Source of the DNA: Chryseobacterium sp. ON_d1
GTDB taxonomy: Bacteria > Bacteroidota > Bacteroidia > Flavobacteriales > Weeksellaceae
DNA: 64,000 bases
Direction of reading: 5' to 3'
NCBI RefSeq assembly: GCF_006829085.1
Contig: NZ_BJTC01000011.1
Span: 1-64,000, forward strand
The notes beneath the pieces were generated by a model. That model saw only the letters and a list, made by a program, of their open reading frames with translations. It made no database searches and was not told where the DNA came from. Made by a program: the position numbers and the translations under genes. Shown piece after piece: positions 33,849-43,302 of this stretch (within the stretch, counting starts at the first letter, position 1; each line of letters starts with the position of its first letter).

Positions 33849-34408
33849 TATTGTTCCTTGAATATTAAATCTTGACGATTGATTACGGTGGTGTTAGGAG
33901 GAATGTCTTTGTAAATGGTACATCCTGCTCCGATAATACAGTTATCTCCGATGGTAACACCTTTTAAAACGGTCACATTGCTTCCAAGCCAGCAATTACT
34001 CCCTATTCTGATCGGGGCTGTGGTAAATTCGGAGGAGAACAGCTTAAATTCCGGATGGGTATGATAAGCATGATTGTGGTCATACAGCTTTACATTTTCC
34101 CCGAAAAGTGTATTGTCACCTATTGAAATACGGTCAAGACAATTGATAGAACAGAAGTTATTCATGAAAAAATGATTCCCGATTTCTAAAGTCGCATTTT
34201 GCTGTACCAGAATGTGCACATAATTTCTGAAACTCACAGAATTCCCGATTGTAATTTTCTTTAAGCTTTCATGCAGAACAAAATGATTACTGGTCCCAAG
34301 CTTAATCCCTTTAAAAGAAACATTAGGGTGTTTTTTGAGACGAGAAATCTGGCTTTTCCGTTGAATTTTTGCTAAAATTTCATATAGCATACCTGGATTT
34401 ATTTTCAC
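33848..34408 (-). CDS. Hexapeptide-repeat acyltransferase (GTG start)
   Basis: This 186-residue left-handed beta-helix protein has motifs IGNSVSFRNYVHILVQ, IGDNTLFGENVKLYDHNHAYH (with a likely catalytic His) and IGSNCWLGSNVTVLKGVTIGDNCIIG. It is close in type to the WbbJ/maltose O-acetyltransferase group. The start is GTG at 34408 (a later ATG at 34390 is possible). A perfect -7 element 12 bases upstream supports this 5' end. It is the first gene of the unit running to 31855. Confidence 0.85.
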   Translation of the reverse strand: MKINPGMLYEILAKIQRKSQISRLKKHPNVSFKGIKLGTSNHFVLHESLKKITIGNSVSFRNYVHILVQQNATLEIGNHFFMNNFCSINCLDRISIGDNTLFGENVKLYDHNHAYHTHPEFKLFSSEFTTAPIRIGSNCWLGSNVTVLKGVTIGDNCIIGAGCTIYKDIPPNTTVINRQDLIFKEQ

Positions 34409-34420
34409 ATTTGTAGCTTA

Positions 34421-34428
34421 CAAATATA
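34421..34428 (-). promoter_or_regulatory. -7 promoter element for the 34408-31855 unit
   Basis: The minus strand reads TATATTTG, a perfect TAnnTTTG, 12 bases before the GTG start codon. It is one of a divergent promoter pair. Confidence 0.55.
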
Positions 34429-34459
34429 ATTTGTTTTATATAATTATAAGAATAAATCT

Positions 34460-34467
34460 TATTTTTG
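34460..34467 (+). promoter_or_regulatory. -7 promoter element for the plus-strand acyltransferase
   Basis: TATTTTTG is a perfect TAnnTTTG, 90 bases before the GTG start of the gene at 34558. Confidence 0.45.
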
Positions 34468-34557
34468 TGCCTTAAAATTAATACTTTATCTCAAATAAAA
34501 ACAGCCTTCGGCATTAAGGTCGCAATGTTTTGATAAAGTATAGCATTGTGCAGTTCT

Positions 34558-35592
34558 GTGAAAATAAGTCAGATTACATTTACCCGGTTTGTTGCTGCGA
34601 TGGCAATTGTCATTTCCCATTTCAATAAAGATCTGTTTTTATATAAAATAGATTATATTTCCAATCTTTTTCTGAGGGCTAATGTGGGAGTAAGCTACTT
34701 TTTTATTCTTTCAGGATTTATCATGATCATTGCCTATCATAAGAAAGATAAAATTGATTACCTTGAATTTTATAAAAACAGGTTTGCCAGGATCTATCCG
34801 CTTTATATGTTAGGGCTTCTGCTGTATTTTATCACCAGATATGAAATGTTTGACTGGTATAAGCTGATTTTATATGCATTGGGTATTCAGAGCTGGATAC
34901 CAGGTGAAGCCATGATCCTGAATTTTCCGGGATGGTCGATTTCCGTAGAGTTCTTCTTCTATCTGCTTTTTCCGTTTTTATATAATTATTTGTATGCAAA
35001 GAAAAATAAAATGATCTGGGTGTTTGCCATTGGTCTATGGCTGATTACTCAGGTGTTTTCTAATCTTTATCCTGTATATGGGGCTTATGAAGGTCCTCAT
35101 ACGAAAAGCCATGAGTTTCTTTACTATTTTCCTTTCTGGCATCTTAATGAATTTCTTATCGGGAATCTTGCAGGGATATTTTTTGTAAAAAATTACAGAC
35201 AGAAAAATTATGACCGCCAAGTTATTGTCGTATTTTTCTTGATTCTTGTGTCTTTGATGTTTGTTCCTCTTTTCTATCACAACGGTCTTATGGCCTTACT
35301 TTTTGTTCCGGCTATTCTTATGATTTCTGCCAATAACGGTTGGGTTACCAGATTTTTTTCACTGAAACCGCTGGAGTATCTGGGGGAAATAAGCTATGGT
35401 ATATACATCACTCATATTCCTGTCCTTTATCTGGTAAGGGAATTGATAAAATCGCAGCAATACACATTCGGAATTGATATGGTATTTGTGATTTACATTA
35501 TCGTTATGCTACTCAGCTCCGCAGTTTTTTATCAGCTGATTGAAAAGCCGATGCGGAATCTTTTAAGAAAGATTCATTTTGCAAAACATTGA
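34558..35592 (+). CDS. Acyltransferase 3 family membrane protein
   Basis: This protein has about 344 residues, read from GTG at 34558. A TTG at 34546 is possible, and no ATG occurs before the conserved start. It is an integral membrane protein of ~10 helices with the family motifs TFTRFVAAMAIVISHF (conserved His), SYFFILSGFIMIIAY, FYKNRFARIYPLY and GWSISVEFFFYLLFPF. Members O-acylate sugars of surface polysaccharides using cytoplasmic acyl-CoA or acyl-ACP. It is the only plus-strand gene in this part of the locus besides the KAS III trio and could accept their product, which is inference. Confidence 0.9.
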   Translation: MKISQITFTRFVAAMAIVISHFNKDLFLYKIDYISNLFLRANVGVSYFFILSGFIMIIAYHKKDKIDYLEFYKNRFARIYPLYMLGLLLYFITRYEMFDWYKLILYALGIQSWIPGEAMILNFPGWSISVEFFFYLLFPFLYNYLYAKKNKMIWVFAIGLWLITQVFSNLYPVYGAYEGPHTKSHEFLYYFPFWHLNEFLIGNLAGIFFVKNYRQKNYDRQVIVVFFLILVSLMFVPLFYHNGLMALLFVPAILMISANNGWVTRFFSLKPLEYLGEISYGIYITHIPVLYLVRELIKSQQYTFGIDMVFVIYIIVMLLSSAVFYQLIEKPMRNLLRKIHFAKH

Positions 35593-35626
35593 AAATTAAG
35601 GAATTGTTGCCAACTAAGAACTTAGT

Positions 35627-36586
35627 TTAAAACAGGTCATTTCTGAAATTAATATTATACAGCCCTGATCGTATGCTTTTATAATCCGTAAAAAAATACT
35701 TTGTAATCATTCCCCATTTTTTCAGGAATGGAGCGTTGGCAATCTGAAAACTTCTATATACCCTTTTGATATGGAGCTTAATATCTTCGGGAATGGTATT
35801 TTCATTCTCTGCCCAGTGGTTGACTTCTTTCCACAGTACAACGCGTGTAGAAGCCGGTTTTATTTGTCTGGAATCTACTTTTGTAATTCTGTTGTTCTCA
35901 TGAACCCCTCTTACAGCCACTGCTTTATCGAGAATTCCAGGATACAGATTCAGGTAGTAAGAAAGTCTGAATAAAAATTCTGTGTCCTGATGAAGCTTTA
36001 AATGAGTCTTAAAGAAATATTCCATATTCTGTAAAGAACTTTTACGGACCGTCAAAGCATCAATACTAAAAAGTCCAAAAGTTCCTATCATATTAAGCTG
36101 TCCCGGAAAGACATCTTTAGGAGGATGCTTTTTATAAACTGTAGTCAGGCGGTCACCGAAAACTTTATAATACTGCTCTTTTGCCTTTTGAGAATAATAA
36201 TGGACACCTATAGCTCCATAAACTCCATCAACATCTTTATTGATAAACAATTCTTTCTCCGCATCAAAGCGGTTCGGAAGATAGTAATCATCAGCATCAA
36301 GGAAAGCAATAAAATCTCCTTCTGCTTTTTCAATCCCTAAATTTCTGGTTGCTCCTGCACCATGATTCCCCTTATCAGGATGCTGATAAAGCTTTACCCT
36401 GTCGTACTGTACAGAAAGCTCCTGGCATACCTGCAACGCATTGTCCGGAGATTGGTCTTCCACCAATATTACTTCATATACATCTTCAAACTGAAGGGCT
36501 GATTCTACAGCCTGAGTAATATATTTTTCGGCGTTATAGACCGGAATGATTACTGAAATTTTCATTTTATCAATTATGCTTTTCAT
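35627..36586 (-). CDS. Family 2 glycosyltransferase
   Basis: This protein has up to 319 residues. The ATG at 36586 overlaps the upstream stop codon (ATGA), and a second ATG at 36565 begins the conserved core MKISVIIPVYNAEKYI. Motifs are VILVEDQSPDNA and AFLDADDYYLPNRF (DxD). The C-terminal half is a longer acceptor region. It is the last gene of the long minus-strand glycosyltransferase operon and converges with the plus-strand acyltransferase. Confidence 0.9.
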   Translation of the reverse strand: MKSIIDKMKISVIIPVYNAEKYITQAVESALQFEDVYEVILVEDQSPDNALQVCQELSVQYDRVKLYQHPDKGNHGAGATRNLGIEKAEGDFIAFLDADDYYLPNRFDAEKELFINKDVDGVYGAIGVHYYSQKAKEQYYKVFGDRLTTVYKKHPPKDVFPGQLNMIGTFGLFSIDALTVRKSSLQNMEYFFKTHLKLHQDTEFLFRLSYYLNLYPGILDKAVAVRGVHENNRITKVDSRQIKPASTRVVLWKEVNHWAENENTIPEDIKLHIKRVYRSFQIANAPFLKKWGMITKYFFTDYKSIRSGLYNINFRNDLF

Positions 36587-37572
36587 TTAATTTTTAAATA
36601 CTGAGTTACCCTTTTCTCTACAATGTAATACAGCAGCGAAGCTACTGTAACAGCCATCATAATTTTAAGAAGAAAAAGAGGAATATTAACATAACCTTCA
36701 ACTTTAAACCTCTTAAATATAAGTTCTACAAAAGGATGGGACAAATATAAAGAATAGGAAATATCCCCCAGAAATACTAAAAACTTGTTTCCTTTCCAAT
36801 GGAATACATAGTCAAAAGTTAAAAAAGAAAAGACAAATAGGGATATAATTGCCAGCTTTATCCAGTCATTATCTACTGGGATAATGCTAAGCAAGACCAG
36901 GATAAATGATATGATTCCTATCACAGCACAAATTGCCGCCCAATTTCTTGGAATTGTAAATCTGTTCAGTAAAAGTGAAAAAAGAATTCCTACCACAAAA
37001 TAAAGATTCAGGGAATGGGTTACCATTCGGAGATAAGGATTTTCAAAATGAATAAAATATCCTAAGAGAGTTGTCAGGATGAAAAAGGCTGTGATGAAAT
37101 AATATCTTTTCTCTTTAAAAAGTAATGAAAGCCCGAATATAAGATAAAAGAACATTTCAAAATTTAATGACCAGCCCAGAAAAAGTACAGGGAATTCTTT
37201 TTGGGTCGGTAGAAATAATAAAGAATGAACAAGCTCATGAAGACCCTGTCCGTAAAAATATAATAAGAAACCTCCGCCGGGTATCATCGCAACGAGCGTC
37301 AGAAGATAATACAGCGGAACAATCCTGATTATCCTTCTTTTATAAAAGAGAGTGATCTGCTGAAATGAATCTTTACTGAAATTGATCTTCTGGGTAGTAA
37401 AAGCCATAATAAATCCGCTGATAATAAAGAAAACGGGAACACCGATACTTCCTTTTTTAAAAAGAATATCGCCAAGATTCAGCCCCGGTAAATTGATCGT
37501 TTCACGAAAGTGAAAGCAGCAGACCAATAATGCTGAAATCCCTCTTAATATCTGGAGGTTATTAAGCTTCAT
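36583..37572 (-). CDS. Acyltransferase 3 family membrane protein
   Basis: This 329-residue integral membrane protein has family motifs LQILRGISALLVCCFHF (catalytic His), GVPVFFIISGFIMAFTTQ, FYKRRIIRIVPLYYLL and LGWSLNFEMFFYLIFG. Like its relatives it probably O-acylates the glycan at the inner membrane. It shares a 4-base overlap (ATGA) with the next gene and starts 9 bases after the rhamnosyltransferase-like gene, so these are co-translated. Confidence 0.9.
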   Translation of the reverse strand: MKLNNLQILRGISALLVCCFHFRETINLPGLNLGDILFKKGSIGVPVFFIISGFIMAFTTQKINFSKDSFQQITLFYKRRIIRIVPLYYLLTLVAMIPGGGFLLYFYGQGLHELVHSLLFLPTQKEFPVLFLGWSLNFEMFFYLIFGLSLLFKEKRYYFITAFFILTTLLGYFIHFENPYLRMVTHSLNLYFVVGILFSLLLNRFTIPRNWAAICAVIGIISFILVLLSIIPVDNDWIKLAIISLFVFSFLTFDYVFHWKGNKFLVFLGDISYSLYLSHPFVELIFKRFKVEGYVNIPLFLLKIMMAVTVASLLYYIVEKRVTQYLKIK

Positions 37573-37581
37573 AACTAAGCC

Positions 37582-38409
37582 TTATCTTTTAAAAATCTTC
37601 TTCAGGATAAGTCCCATTACAAAAGGTACTCTGGCAAGATTATGCTTAAGAGTTCTGAAACGATCTATTGTAAATCGCGTATTTTCAGTCATTCCGTATT
37701 CTGAAAAGTCGACCTCAGGAATTGCTTTATGCTTAAAGGTAATATTCATCAGATTGTACTGATGAATGATCTGGATGTACATTTCCTTGCTATCCTCCAC
37801 GGAAAAATCCGGATAATGACGGTAGCTGTTATGAGCTCTTTCCTTAAGCATGGTTTTGAAATGGTCTACACTTTCTGCTAAGCTTACAAAAGGGTTGACC
37901 GCCTCATTGTAGACATTTACAACTGCCTTTCGGTTAGGAAACATGGTAAGCTGGTAACCTCTTCTTAAATCGATGACAAGGTCATGAATGGGTTTGAAGT
38001 GTTCCTGTACGGTTTTTATATAGTCCTGATGAAGCATATCATCATTATCCAGCTCACTGGTAATTACAAATTTTGTATCAGCAGTGAAGAACTGTGGAAT
38101 TATTTCTACCGCTTTCATTTTCATCACATCAAAATCCTCTACAAAAACGGCTCTGAATACAGGATATTCTGCTTCAATTTCTTTGATGATTTTTCTAAAC
38201 TTATCAGATGTATTACTATCGAAAAAGGTAAGCCAGACATAGTTTTGGTTGGTCTGGTTTTTATAAGAAGGAAGTACATAGGTTCTGAATAATTTGAACC
38301 GGTCATCCAGCCATTCTTCTGTCAGAGGTTTAAATCCGGAGCGTGTTTCATTCCAGCCTTTTGTAGGAACATTGAATCTTGTCATTATCACGTGTACAAA
38401 CTGACTCAT
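37582..38409 (-). CDS. Putative rhamnosyltransferase (Rhamno_transf family)
   Basis: This 275-residue protein has MTRFNVPTKGWNE at the start, WLDDRFKLFRTYVLPSYKNQ, then VWLTFFDSNTSD and VITSELDNDDMLHQDY, the pattern of the putative rhamnosyl transferase family. No signal peptide or membrane segment is seen. No rmlC or rmlD for dTDP-rhamnose occurs in the window. The donor may come from genes elsewhere, or the enzyme may use another sugar. It is preceded by a 124-base gap without features. Confidence 0.8.
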   Translation of the reverse strand: MSQFVHVIMTRFNVPTKGWNETRSGFKPLTEEWLDDRFKLFRTYVLPSYKNQTNQNYVWLTFFDSNTSDKFRKIIKEIEAEYPVFRAVFVEDFDVMKMKAVEIIPQFFTADTKFVITSELDNDDMLHQDYIKTVQEHFKPIHDLVIDLRRGYQLTMFPNRKAVVNVYNEAVNPFVSLAESVDHFKTMLKERAHNSYRHYPDFSVEDSKEMYIQIIHQYNLMNITFKHKAIPEVDFSEYGMTENTRFTIDRFRTLKHNLARVPFVMGLILKKIFKR

Positions 38410-38533
38410 CTAAATAAATTTATTAAAAGTTATATCATTTTATAAAGGGTTCTGCTCATATTTTATGCAGTAACCGCTTACTTGTGTAGTTTTTATGGAA
38501 TTTAGCTTTCCGATATGCATTGAAACCGGGAGT

Positions 38534-39406
38534 TTAACCGTTTACCTTTTTTCTGAAAAGTTTGTAGTAAAATTTCTTAAATGAAAGATATCTTGAGACT
38601 ACTGCCAGAGGAATCATTTTCTGGAATTCTTTTCTTTGCTGGATAAGCTGGGTAGTACGGACTTCTATAATATGATAAGCAAGCTTGTCATGAACCTCTT
38701 CTCCATAGAGTTTTTTCAATGTTGGTAAGATTTTAAGACGTTGCTTCATAATTTTAAGCGGGTCAGCAGACATATTGTCATTAACATCTTTTCTGTAATG
38801 AGCGAGGGGTTCATTGACCAATAATGCATCAGGATTGTCTTTGGTGATATAGATCCACATTACCCAATCTTCACAACTGGTAAGGGTGGTGTCAAAAAGA
38901 AAACCTTCAAGAAGTTTTTTATGAATCAAGGCACAATGGATGGGGATGGAGAATTTCAGATCCCAACCGTATACAATTCCGTCAAATGTCAGGAAGCTCT
39001 GCTCAACATCTTTATATCCCGGAAGATGAGCCTGGTTTCTATAGATCGTATACTGACTTACAACCAATGGATATTCTTTATCTCCGGAAAGGCTTTTTGA
39101 GAATTTTTCACGATGGATCAGGTCGTCAGAATCTAAAAACTGAATATAATCCCCTGTAACGACTTCCAGAGCCGCATTTCTTGCAGAGGATAAACCGCCG
39201 TTTTCTTTGTAAAGATATTTGAAGCGGTTGTCTTTTTTTACCCATTTATCGGCAACTTCATCAGTGTTATCAGGAGACCCGTCATTGACAATGATACATT
39301 CCCAGTTTTCATAGGTTTGATCCAGTACGGATTGCAGACATTCATCTAAAAACTGAGCCTGTTTATAGCAGGGGACAATTACGGATACTTTGGGATTCAT
39401 TTTCAT
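38534..39406 (-). CDS. Family 2 glycosyltransferase
   Basis: This 290-residue protein starts KVSVIVPCYKQAQFL, with IIVNDGSPDNT, GGLSSARNAALE and QFLDSDDLIHREKF (DxD). A basic C-terminus (KFYYKLFRKK) may touch the membrane. A typical GT2 of O-antigen assembly; donor unknown. A 176-base gap without a convincing gene separates it from the epimerase-like gene upstream. Confidence 0.9.
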   Translation of the reverse strand: MKMNPKVSVIVPCYKQAQFLDECLQSVLDQTYENWECIIVNDGSPDNTDEVADKWVKKDNRFKYLYKENGGLSSARNAALEVVTGDYIQFLDSDDLIHREKFSKSLSGDKEYPLVVSQYTIYRNQAHLPGYKDVEQSFLTFDGIVYGWDLKFSIPIHCALIHKKLLEGFLFDTTLTSCEDWVMWIYITKDNPDALLVNEPLAHYRKDVNDNMSADPLKIMKQRLKILPTLKKLYGEEVHDKLAYHIIEVRTTQLIQQRKEFQKMIPLAVVSRYLSFKKFYYKLFRKKVNG

Positions 39407-39582
39407 TTTTTATTCAATGGGTTTAATGTGTTTTTATGCTTCACTTGATAATAAGGTACAGCTTTATAAAATATTTCTGCTATGCTTACGATTGCTGAAG
39501 TTTTCCGTTCGAAGTTACAAAATTATTTTCCTATACCGGAGTAAAAGGCTTCAGCATCTGTTGTATCTGGCTGTAAGATGAT

Positions 39583-40251
39583 TTATAAATAGGATAAGTA
39601 AAGTTTTTTTAAATATTCATCAGGTGACAGTTCTGTAAAAAAATCTTCTGTAAGTCTGTTGAATTCTATGTTGTAGAAAGAACCTTCATTTATACTTTCA
39701 TAATCTGCCTTTTTGCCAAGATGATCTTCAAGCTGGGACAGAATCTCTGGCAATGAATACTGATAGGGGTACGCAAGATTAATAATCTCATTATTAAAAT
39801 CATTGATGTATTTTCCTACAAATGAGGCAATATCATCTGTTCCGATCAGGATTCTTCTTGCATTGCTGTGGATCGTCAGTTTATTTTCAGACACGATTGA
39901 ATTTTTCAGAAAATTGATGAGAGTATTGGGATTTCCTCCGCGGCCTACAGCATTTCCTACCCTGAAAATAATAAAGTTGGGGCACTGCTCTGCAATTATT
40001 TTTTCAATGGCAAGTTTATGTATTACATAAGGACTGTCTGTCTTACTGGGATCGTAAATACTGCATGTGGAGAAATAAATCAGTTTTTTATCTGGAAATT
40101 GGCTGATCACCGATTTTAGAAGGGATATTTCCCTTTCAAATTGAAAAGGATCTTTTTCCAGCGAATTGGAAACCCCTGACGCAAAAAAAATAACATCTTC
40201 TTTATCGTAAAATCTTACGGCATTTGCCAGAATTCCATTGCCAATAATCAT
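39583..40251 (-). CDS. NAD-dependent epimerase/dehydratase-like (extended SDR)
   Basis: This 222-residue protein is short for an extended SDR. It keeps IIGNGILANAVRF as a reduced nucleotide loop, IYFSTCSIYD (Ser/Thr of the active site), YVIHKLAIEKII (YxxxK: Tyr and Lys) and FRVGNAVGRGGNPN. It may be a sugar reductase or epimerase for a nucleotide sugar of this locus. The N-terminal GxxGxxG loop is atypical (GNGILA), so cofactor binding may be altered. Product unknown. Confidence 0.75.
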   Translation of the reverse strand: MIIGNGILANAVRFYDKEDVIFFASGVSNSLEKDPFQFEREISLLKSVISQFPDKKLIYFSTCSIYDPSKTDSPYVIHKLAIEKIIAEQCPNFIIFRVGNAVGRGGNPNTLINFLKNSIVSENKLTIHSNARRILIGTDDIASFVGKYINDFNNEIINLAYPYQYSLPEILSQLEDHLGKKADYESINEGSFYNIEFNRLTEDFFTELSPDEYLKKLYLSYL

Positions 40252-40311
40252 AGGTGCTTTTTTATCTAGTTAAAGATGTTAATTTTAATTTTTTTAAGTA
40301 CATCAAAAGGA

Positions 40312-41157
40312 CTAAAGCTTTTTAAATATTTTAAAAAGACCAAGTGTATTACCCAGTTTTGCCCATCTTGAATTTTTCACATGGTTCAGTTTGCTGAGGG
40401 CGTGGTCATATTTATTTTTTGGGACATAGCTTTGAAGAAAAAGATCTTCGACACTGATGTTTCGTCTTTCTGCCATTTTGATAAGTGCTACCCAGTGCCA
40501 AAATAATGCCTTTTCCGCATTTTTTGTTGTAGAAATGCCAGTATCGTGGATTCTGTATAAATATAAATCCTCGTCAATATACCTGACGGGTGCTGTTTCG
40601 CACATTTTCATGTACCAGTCTTTATCTTCAGCAATTTTCAGGAAAGGATCAATGCCTGATGTTTTCTTGTAAATCTGCTTTTTAAAAGTAACGAAATGTG
40701 ATATCTCTGCGTTGAAATTATAATAGGACTGATCCAGTTCTGTGATTTGTTTTGCCTTGTGAACAGACACCGGAGTAAGGTGTTCATCACATCGTACAAA
40801 ATTGGAATACACCAAACCTGCTTCAGGATATTCCGAATGTGTCTTTAAAACAGTTGCCAGAGCATGAGGAGCCAGGGCATCATCAGGATCCAAAAAGCCA
40901 CAAATTTCTGCTTCAGCAAGATCTATTAACCTTCTTTTCGTATATCCGATTCCTCTGTTTTGATCATTCTGATTGATTTTAACACGATGGTCACCATCTG
41001 TTATTTTTTTGATGACTTCCAGGGAATTGTCTGTAGAGCCATCATCCAGAATTACAGCTTCCCAGTCTGTTTCGGTCTGGGCAACTAAACTTTTGTAGCA
41101 TTCTGCAAAAAAATGGCCATTATTATAGTTAGCAATAAGTACACTGAATTTACTCAT
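40312..41157 (-). CDS. Family 2 glycosyltransferase, paralogue of 33009
   Basis: This 281-residue protein has SVLIANYNNGHFF, AVILDDGSTDNS, RRLIDLAEAEICGFLDPDDALAP and AEDKDWYMKMCE. These blocks match the gene at 33009 in order and spacing. It overlaps the upstream WbsX-like gene by 8 bases, so the two are co-translated. Role in the glycan repeat is inferred. Confidence 0.9.
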   Translation of the reverse strand: MSKFSVLIANYNNGHFFAECYKSLVAQTETDWEAVILDDGSTDNSLEVIKKITDGDHRVKINQNDQNRGIGYTKRRLIDLAEAEICGFLDPDDALAPHALATVLKTHSEYPEAGLVYSNFVRCDEHLTPVSVHKAKQITELDQSYYNFNAEISHFVTFKKQIYKKTSGIDPFLKIAEDKDWYMKMCETAPVRYIDEDLYLYRIHDTGISTTKNAEKALFWHWVALIKMAERRNISVEDLFLQSYVPKNKYDHALSKLNHVKNSRWAKLGNTLGLFKIFKKL

Positions 41158-42274
41158 TTCGGCTATGTTTATTCAGAATTTTTTTTAGTGCATTTAAATA
41201 TCCGAAACCATTTTTTCTATCTGGTTCCAGGATATTGCCTTCTGCCCATTCGTTCCAGGATTTAACAATTAAAAACTGTTCCGGATAGTCTGTTTTGTCA
41301 TCAAGATATTGTACTGCTTTTTCTACCTGCACTTCGAAGAGTTCCGGTGAATTGTTGGCCAGTATGATTCCTCTGTAGCCGCTTCTTGGGGTATTGTCCC
41401 AGTTGGGCAGAATGCATGGATAGGTAGGAACGTTACTTTCTTCAAATTGTAAGTCATTCACAACTGCCTGTGCATCCTGAATTCTGACTTTAGGCTGTTC
41501 TTTTTTCTTAATCCCGATTAATCCTTTTATTCTGTTTTTATAATATTGAGAATGAGAGATATATTCTTTTTTATCAATATGAGGAACCCAGGCTTTCTGA
41601 AAAGCATTGGAAATTTTACTGTCATATCCCATCGATTGAAAATCAAGATCATCACGAAGTTTATTGGAAGCCATGACATATAAATCATCAAATCCGTTTT
41701 TTTTTGCGAGTTCTCTGAATTTTGAGATATAATGGGGATCTCCGTCATTCAAATGATTGGGGTCATAGATGATGAAAAGAGGTTTATTGTCCACTTTGAT
41801 ATACCTTTTATCTTTGAAGAAAGGAAGAAGGTACTCGAAATGAGCTATTAAGTCCTGCTCATCAGGATAAGTCTGTTTTGCCAGGATTTTTTCTGACAAC
41901 CCATGCCATATTCCGGACCATGTTTCATTGGCCCAGCAGAAGCAAAAAGGGAAATCCGGTTTCCCTGACTTTAGGACATCGTTGGCTACACGCTCTAATA
42001 GTTGTTTTCCACTACCAAACCAGTAATGATAATAGATAAAACCATGCACGCCATAGTCTTTTGCCATCTCAGCCTGCTGTTCCCTTACTTCGGGAACCCG
42101 TAGGTCATAATATCCCAGATCTGCAGGATATATAGGCTGTTCGTGACCTTCAAACAAAGGTTTAGCTTTTCCTACATTGGTCCATTCTGTAAATCCTTTT
42201 CCCCACCACTCATCATTTTCGGGGACAGGGTGGTATTGAGGGAGGTAGAATGCTAAGGGCTTTATTTTTTTCAT
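41150..42274 (-). CDS. WbsX-type glycan biosynthesis protein (GH99-like domain)
   Basis: This 374-residue protein opens with KPLAFYLPQYHPVPENDEWWGKGFTEWTNV and contains FIYYHYWFGSGKQLLERV, FCWANETWSGIWHG and VKSWNEWAEGNILEPD. These are the signature blocks of WbsX proteins found in O-antigen loci, which have a GH99-like endo-mannosidase fold. There is no signal peptide, so it is cytoplasmic. It may act in transfer or trimming of lipid-linked sugar; the exact reaction is not established. Confidence 0.88.
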   Translation of the reverse strand: MKKIKPLAFYLPQYHPVPENDEWWGKGFTEWTNVGKAKPLFEGHEQPIYPADLGYYDLRVPEVREQQAEMAKDYGVHGFIYYHYWFGSGKQLLERVANDVLKSGKPDFPFCFCWANETWSGIWHGLSEKILAKQTYPDEQDLIAHFEYLLPFFKDKRYIKVDNKPLFIIYDPNHLNDGDPHYISKFRELAKKNGFDDLYVMASNKLRDDLDFQSMGYDSKISNAFQKAWVPHIDKKEYISHSQYYKNRIKGLIGIKKKEQPKVRIQDAQAVVNDLQFEESNVPTYPCILPNWDNTPRSGYRGIILANNSPELFEVQVEKAVQYLDDKTDYPEQFLIVKSWNEWAEGNILEPDRKNGFGYLNALKKILNKHSRNE

Positions 42275-42293
42275 AATTGATTTAAGAATAATA

Positions 42294-43214
42294 TTACCAA
42301 CTTTTATGATACACTTTTTGAAGATAATGAAGAGTGTTAAAGGTAAACTTTCCTACATTCTTCAGGATTAACTTCTCGGTAAGTGTTTTATTATCAAGTT
42401 CTCTAAGGTATTTTTTATGGTTTTCAGTCAGTCTGTTTTCTTTATAGGCCTCATGAATAAGTTTTAGGATTTTCTTTTTCATTTCGGGCTGCTCTTTGTG
42501 TTTCAGGTAAATATCAAAAAAGGATACATCTAAAAAGTTTTTCTTTTTATGAGAGTTGGTAGCATGCATCCTGTAGCTGCAGGATTTGTACTCATCATAG
42601 ATAAAGTCATATTTCTGACTCAATCTCAGCCACATATCATAATCTTCAAAAGTTAAGGTCTCATCCCAGCCTCCAATCTCTTTGACCAGGAAGGATTTCG
42701 TGACACATGACATTGCGGGAATGAAATTATCATTAAGCAATGTTTTATAAAAGTTTCCTGATTCAATGTTCAGGTACCTGTGAAAGTAAGGGATGAACGT
42801 ATTTTGAAAACGTACAGAATGATCATCTATTATATGAGCATTTGAAAATACTAAAGCTTCATTAGGAGATGAATTTTCAAGAATAGCTACGTGCCTTTCT
42901 ATTTTATCCGGCTCCATAAGGTCATCAAGAGCTATGGTAATTATATATTTACCTTTTGATATATTCAGCAGTTCATTCAATGACTTACAGATTCCTTTAT
43001 TCTGAGAATGAGGAATAAACTGGATATTCAGCTGAGGATTATTTTTAACCCAATTATTGATAACTTCTACAGAATTGTCTTTAGAATAATCGTCACAAAT
43101 CAGGATCTCAATATTGCTGTAGCTCTGAGATTTGAAACTTTCTAAAGATTCAATTACAAACCGTGATTGATTATAACTTAGACATAATATCGATACCAAT
43201 GGTAATTCAGACAT
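42294..43214 (-). CDS. Family 2 glycosyltransferase
   Basis: This 306-residue protein has VSILCLSYNQSRFVIESL, ILICDDYSKDNSVEVI, KGYITIALDDL-type motif (ALDDLMEPDKI) and GWDETLTFEDYDMWLRLS. These are GT2 features, with the ED pair as the likely base. The C-terminal tail is helical and basic. It is in the middle of the long minus-strand operon. Confidence 0.9.
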   Translation of the reverse strand: MSELPLVSILCLSYNQSRFVIESLESFKSQSYSNIEILICDDYSKDNSVEVINNWVKNNPQLNIQFIPHSQNKGICKSLNELLNISKGKYIITIALDDLMEPDKIERHVAILENSSPNEALVFSNAHIIDDHSVRFQNTFIPYFHRYLNIESGNFYKTLLNDNFIPAMSCVTKSFLVKEIGGWDETLTFEDYDMWLRLSQKYDFIYDEYKSCSYRMHATNSHKKKNFLDVSFFDIYLKHKEQPEMKKKILKLIHEAYKENRLTENHKKYLRELDNKTLTEKLILKNVGKFTFNTLHYLQKVYHKSW

Positions 43215-43302
43215 ATTTTTTGTTTGGAGTTATTAATAAGCTATTAAGTTCTAAATGTTGGACAGAAAAATTCAATTGAAAAGTTTTTCCATGGTGTTAA
43301 TT

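Noticed and set aside
35612..35627. Inverted repeat AACTAAG-AA-CTTAGTT between convergent genes
   Set aside because: Only a 2-base gap between 7-base arms, AT-rich and without a proper T-tract, and it touches a stop codon. Too weak to call a terminator.
39407..39582. A 63-codon plus-strand open frame in the gap between GT2 and epimerase genes
   Set aside because: It overlaps the start of the minus-strand glycosyltransferase, has no signal or family motif, and its composition is that of AT-rich noncoding DNA.
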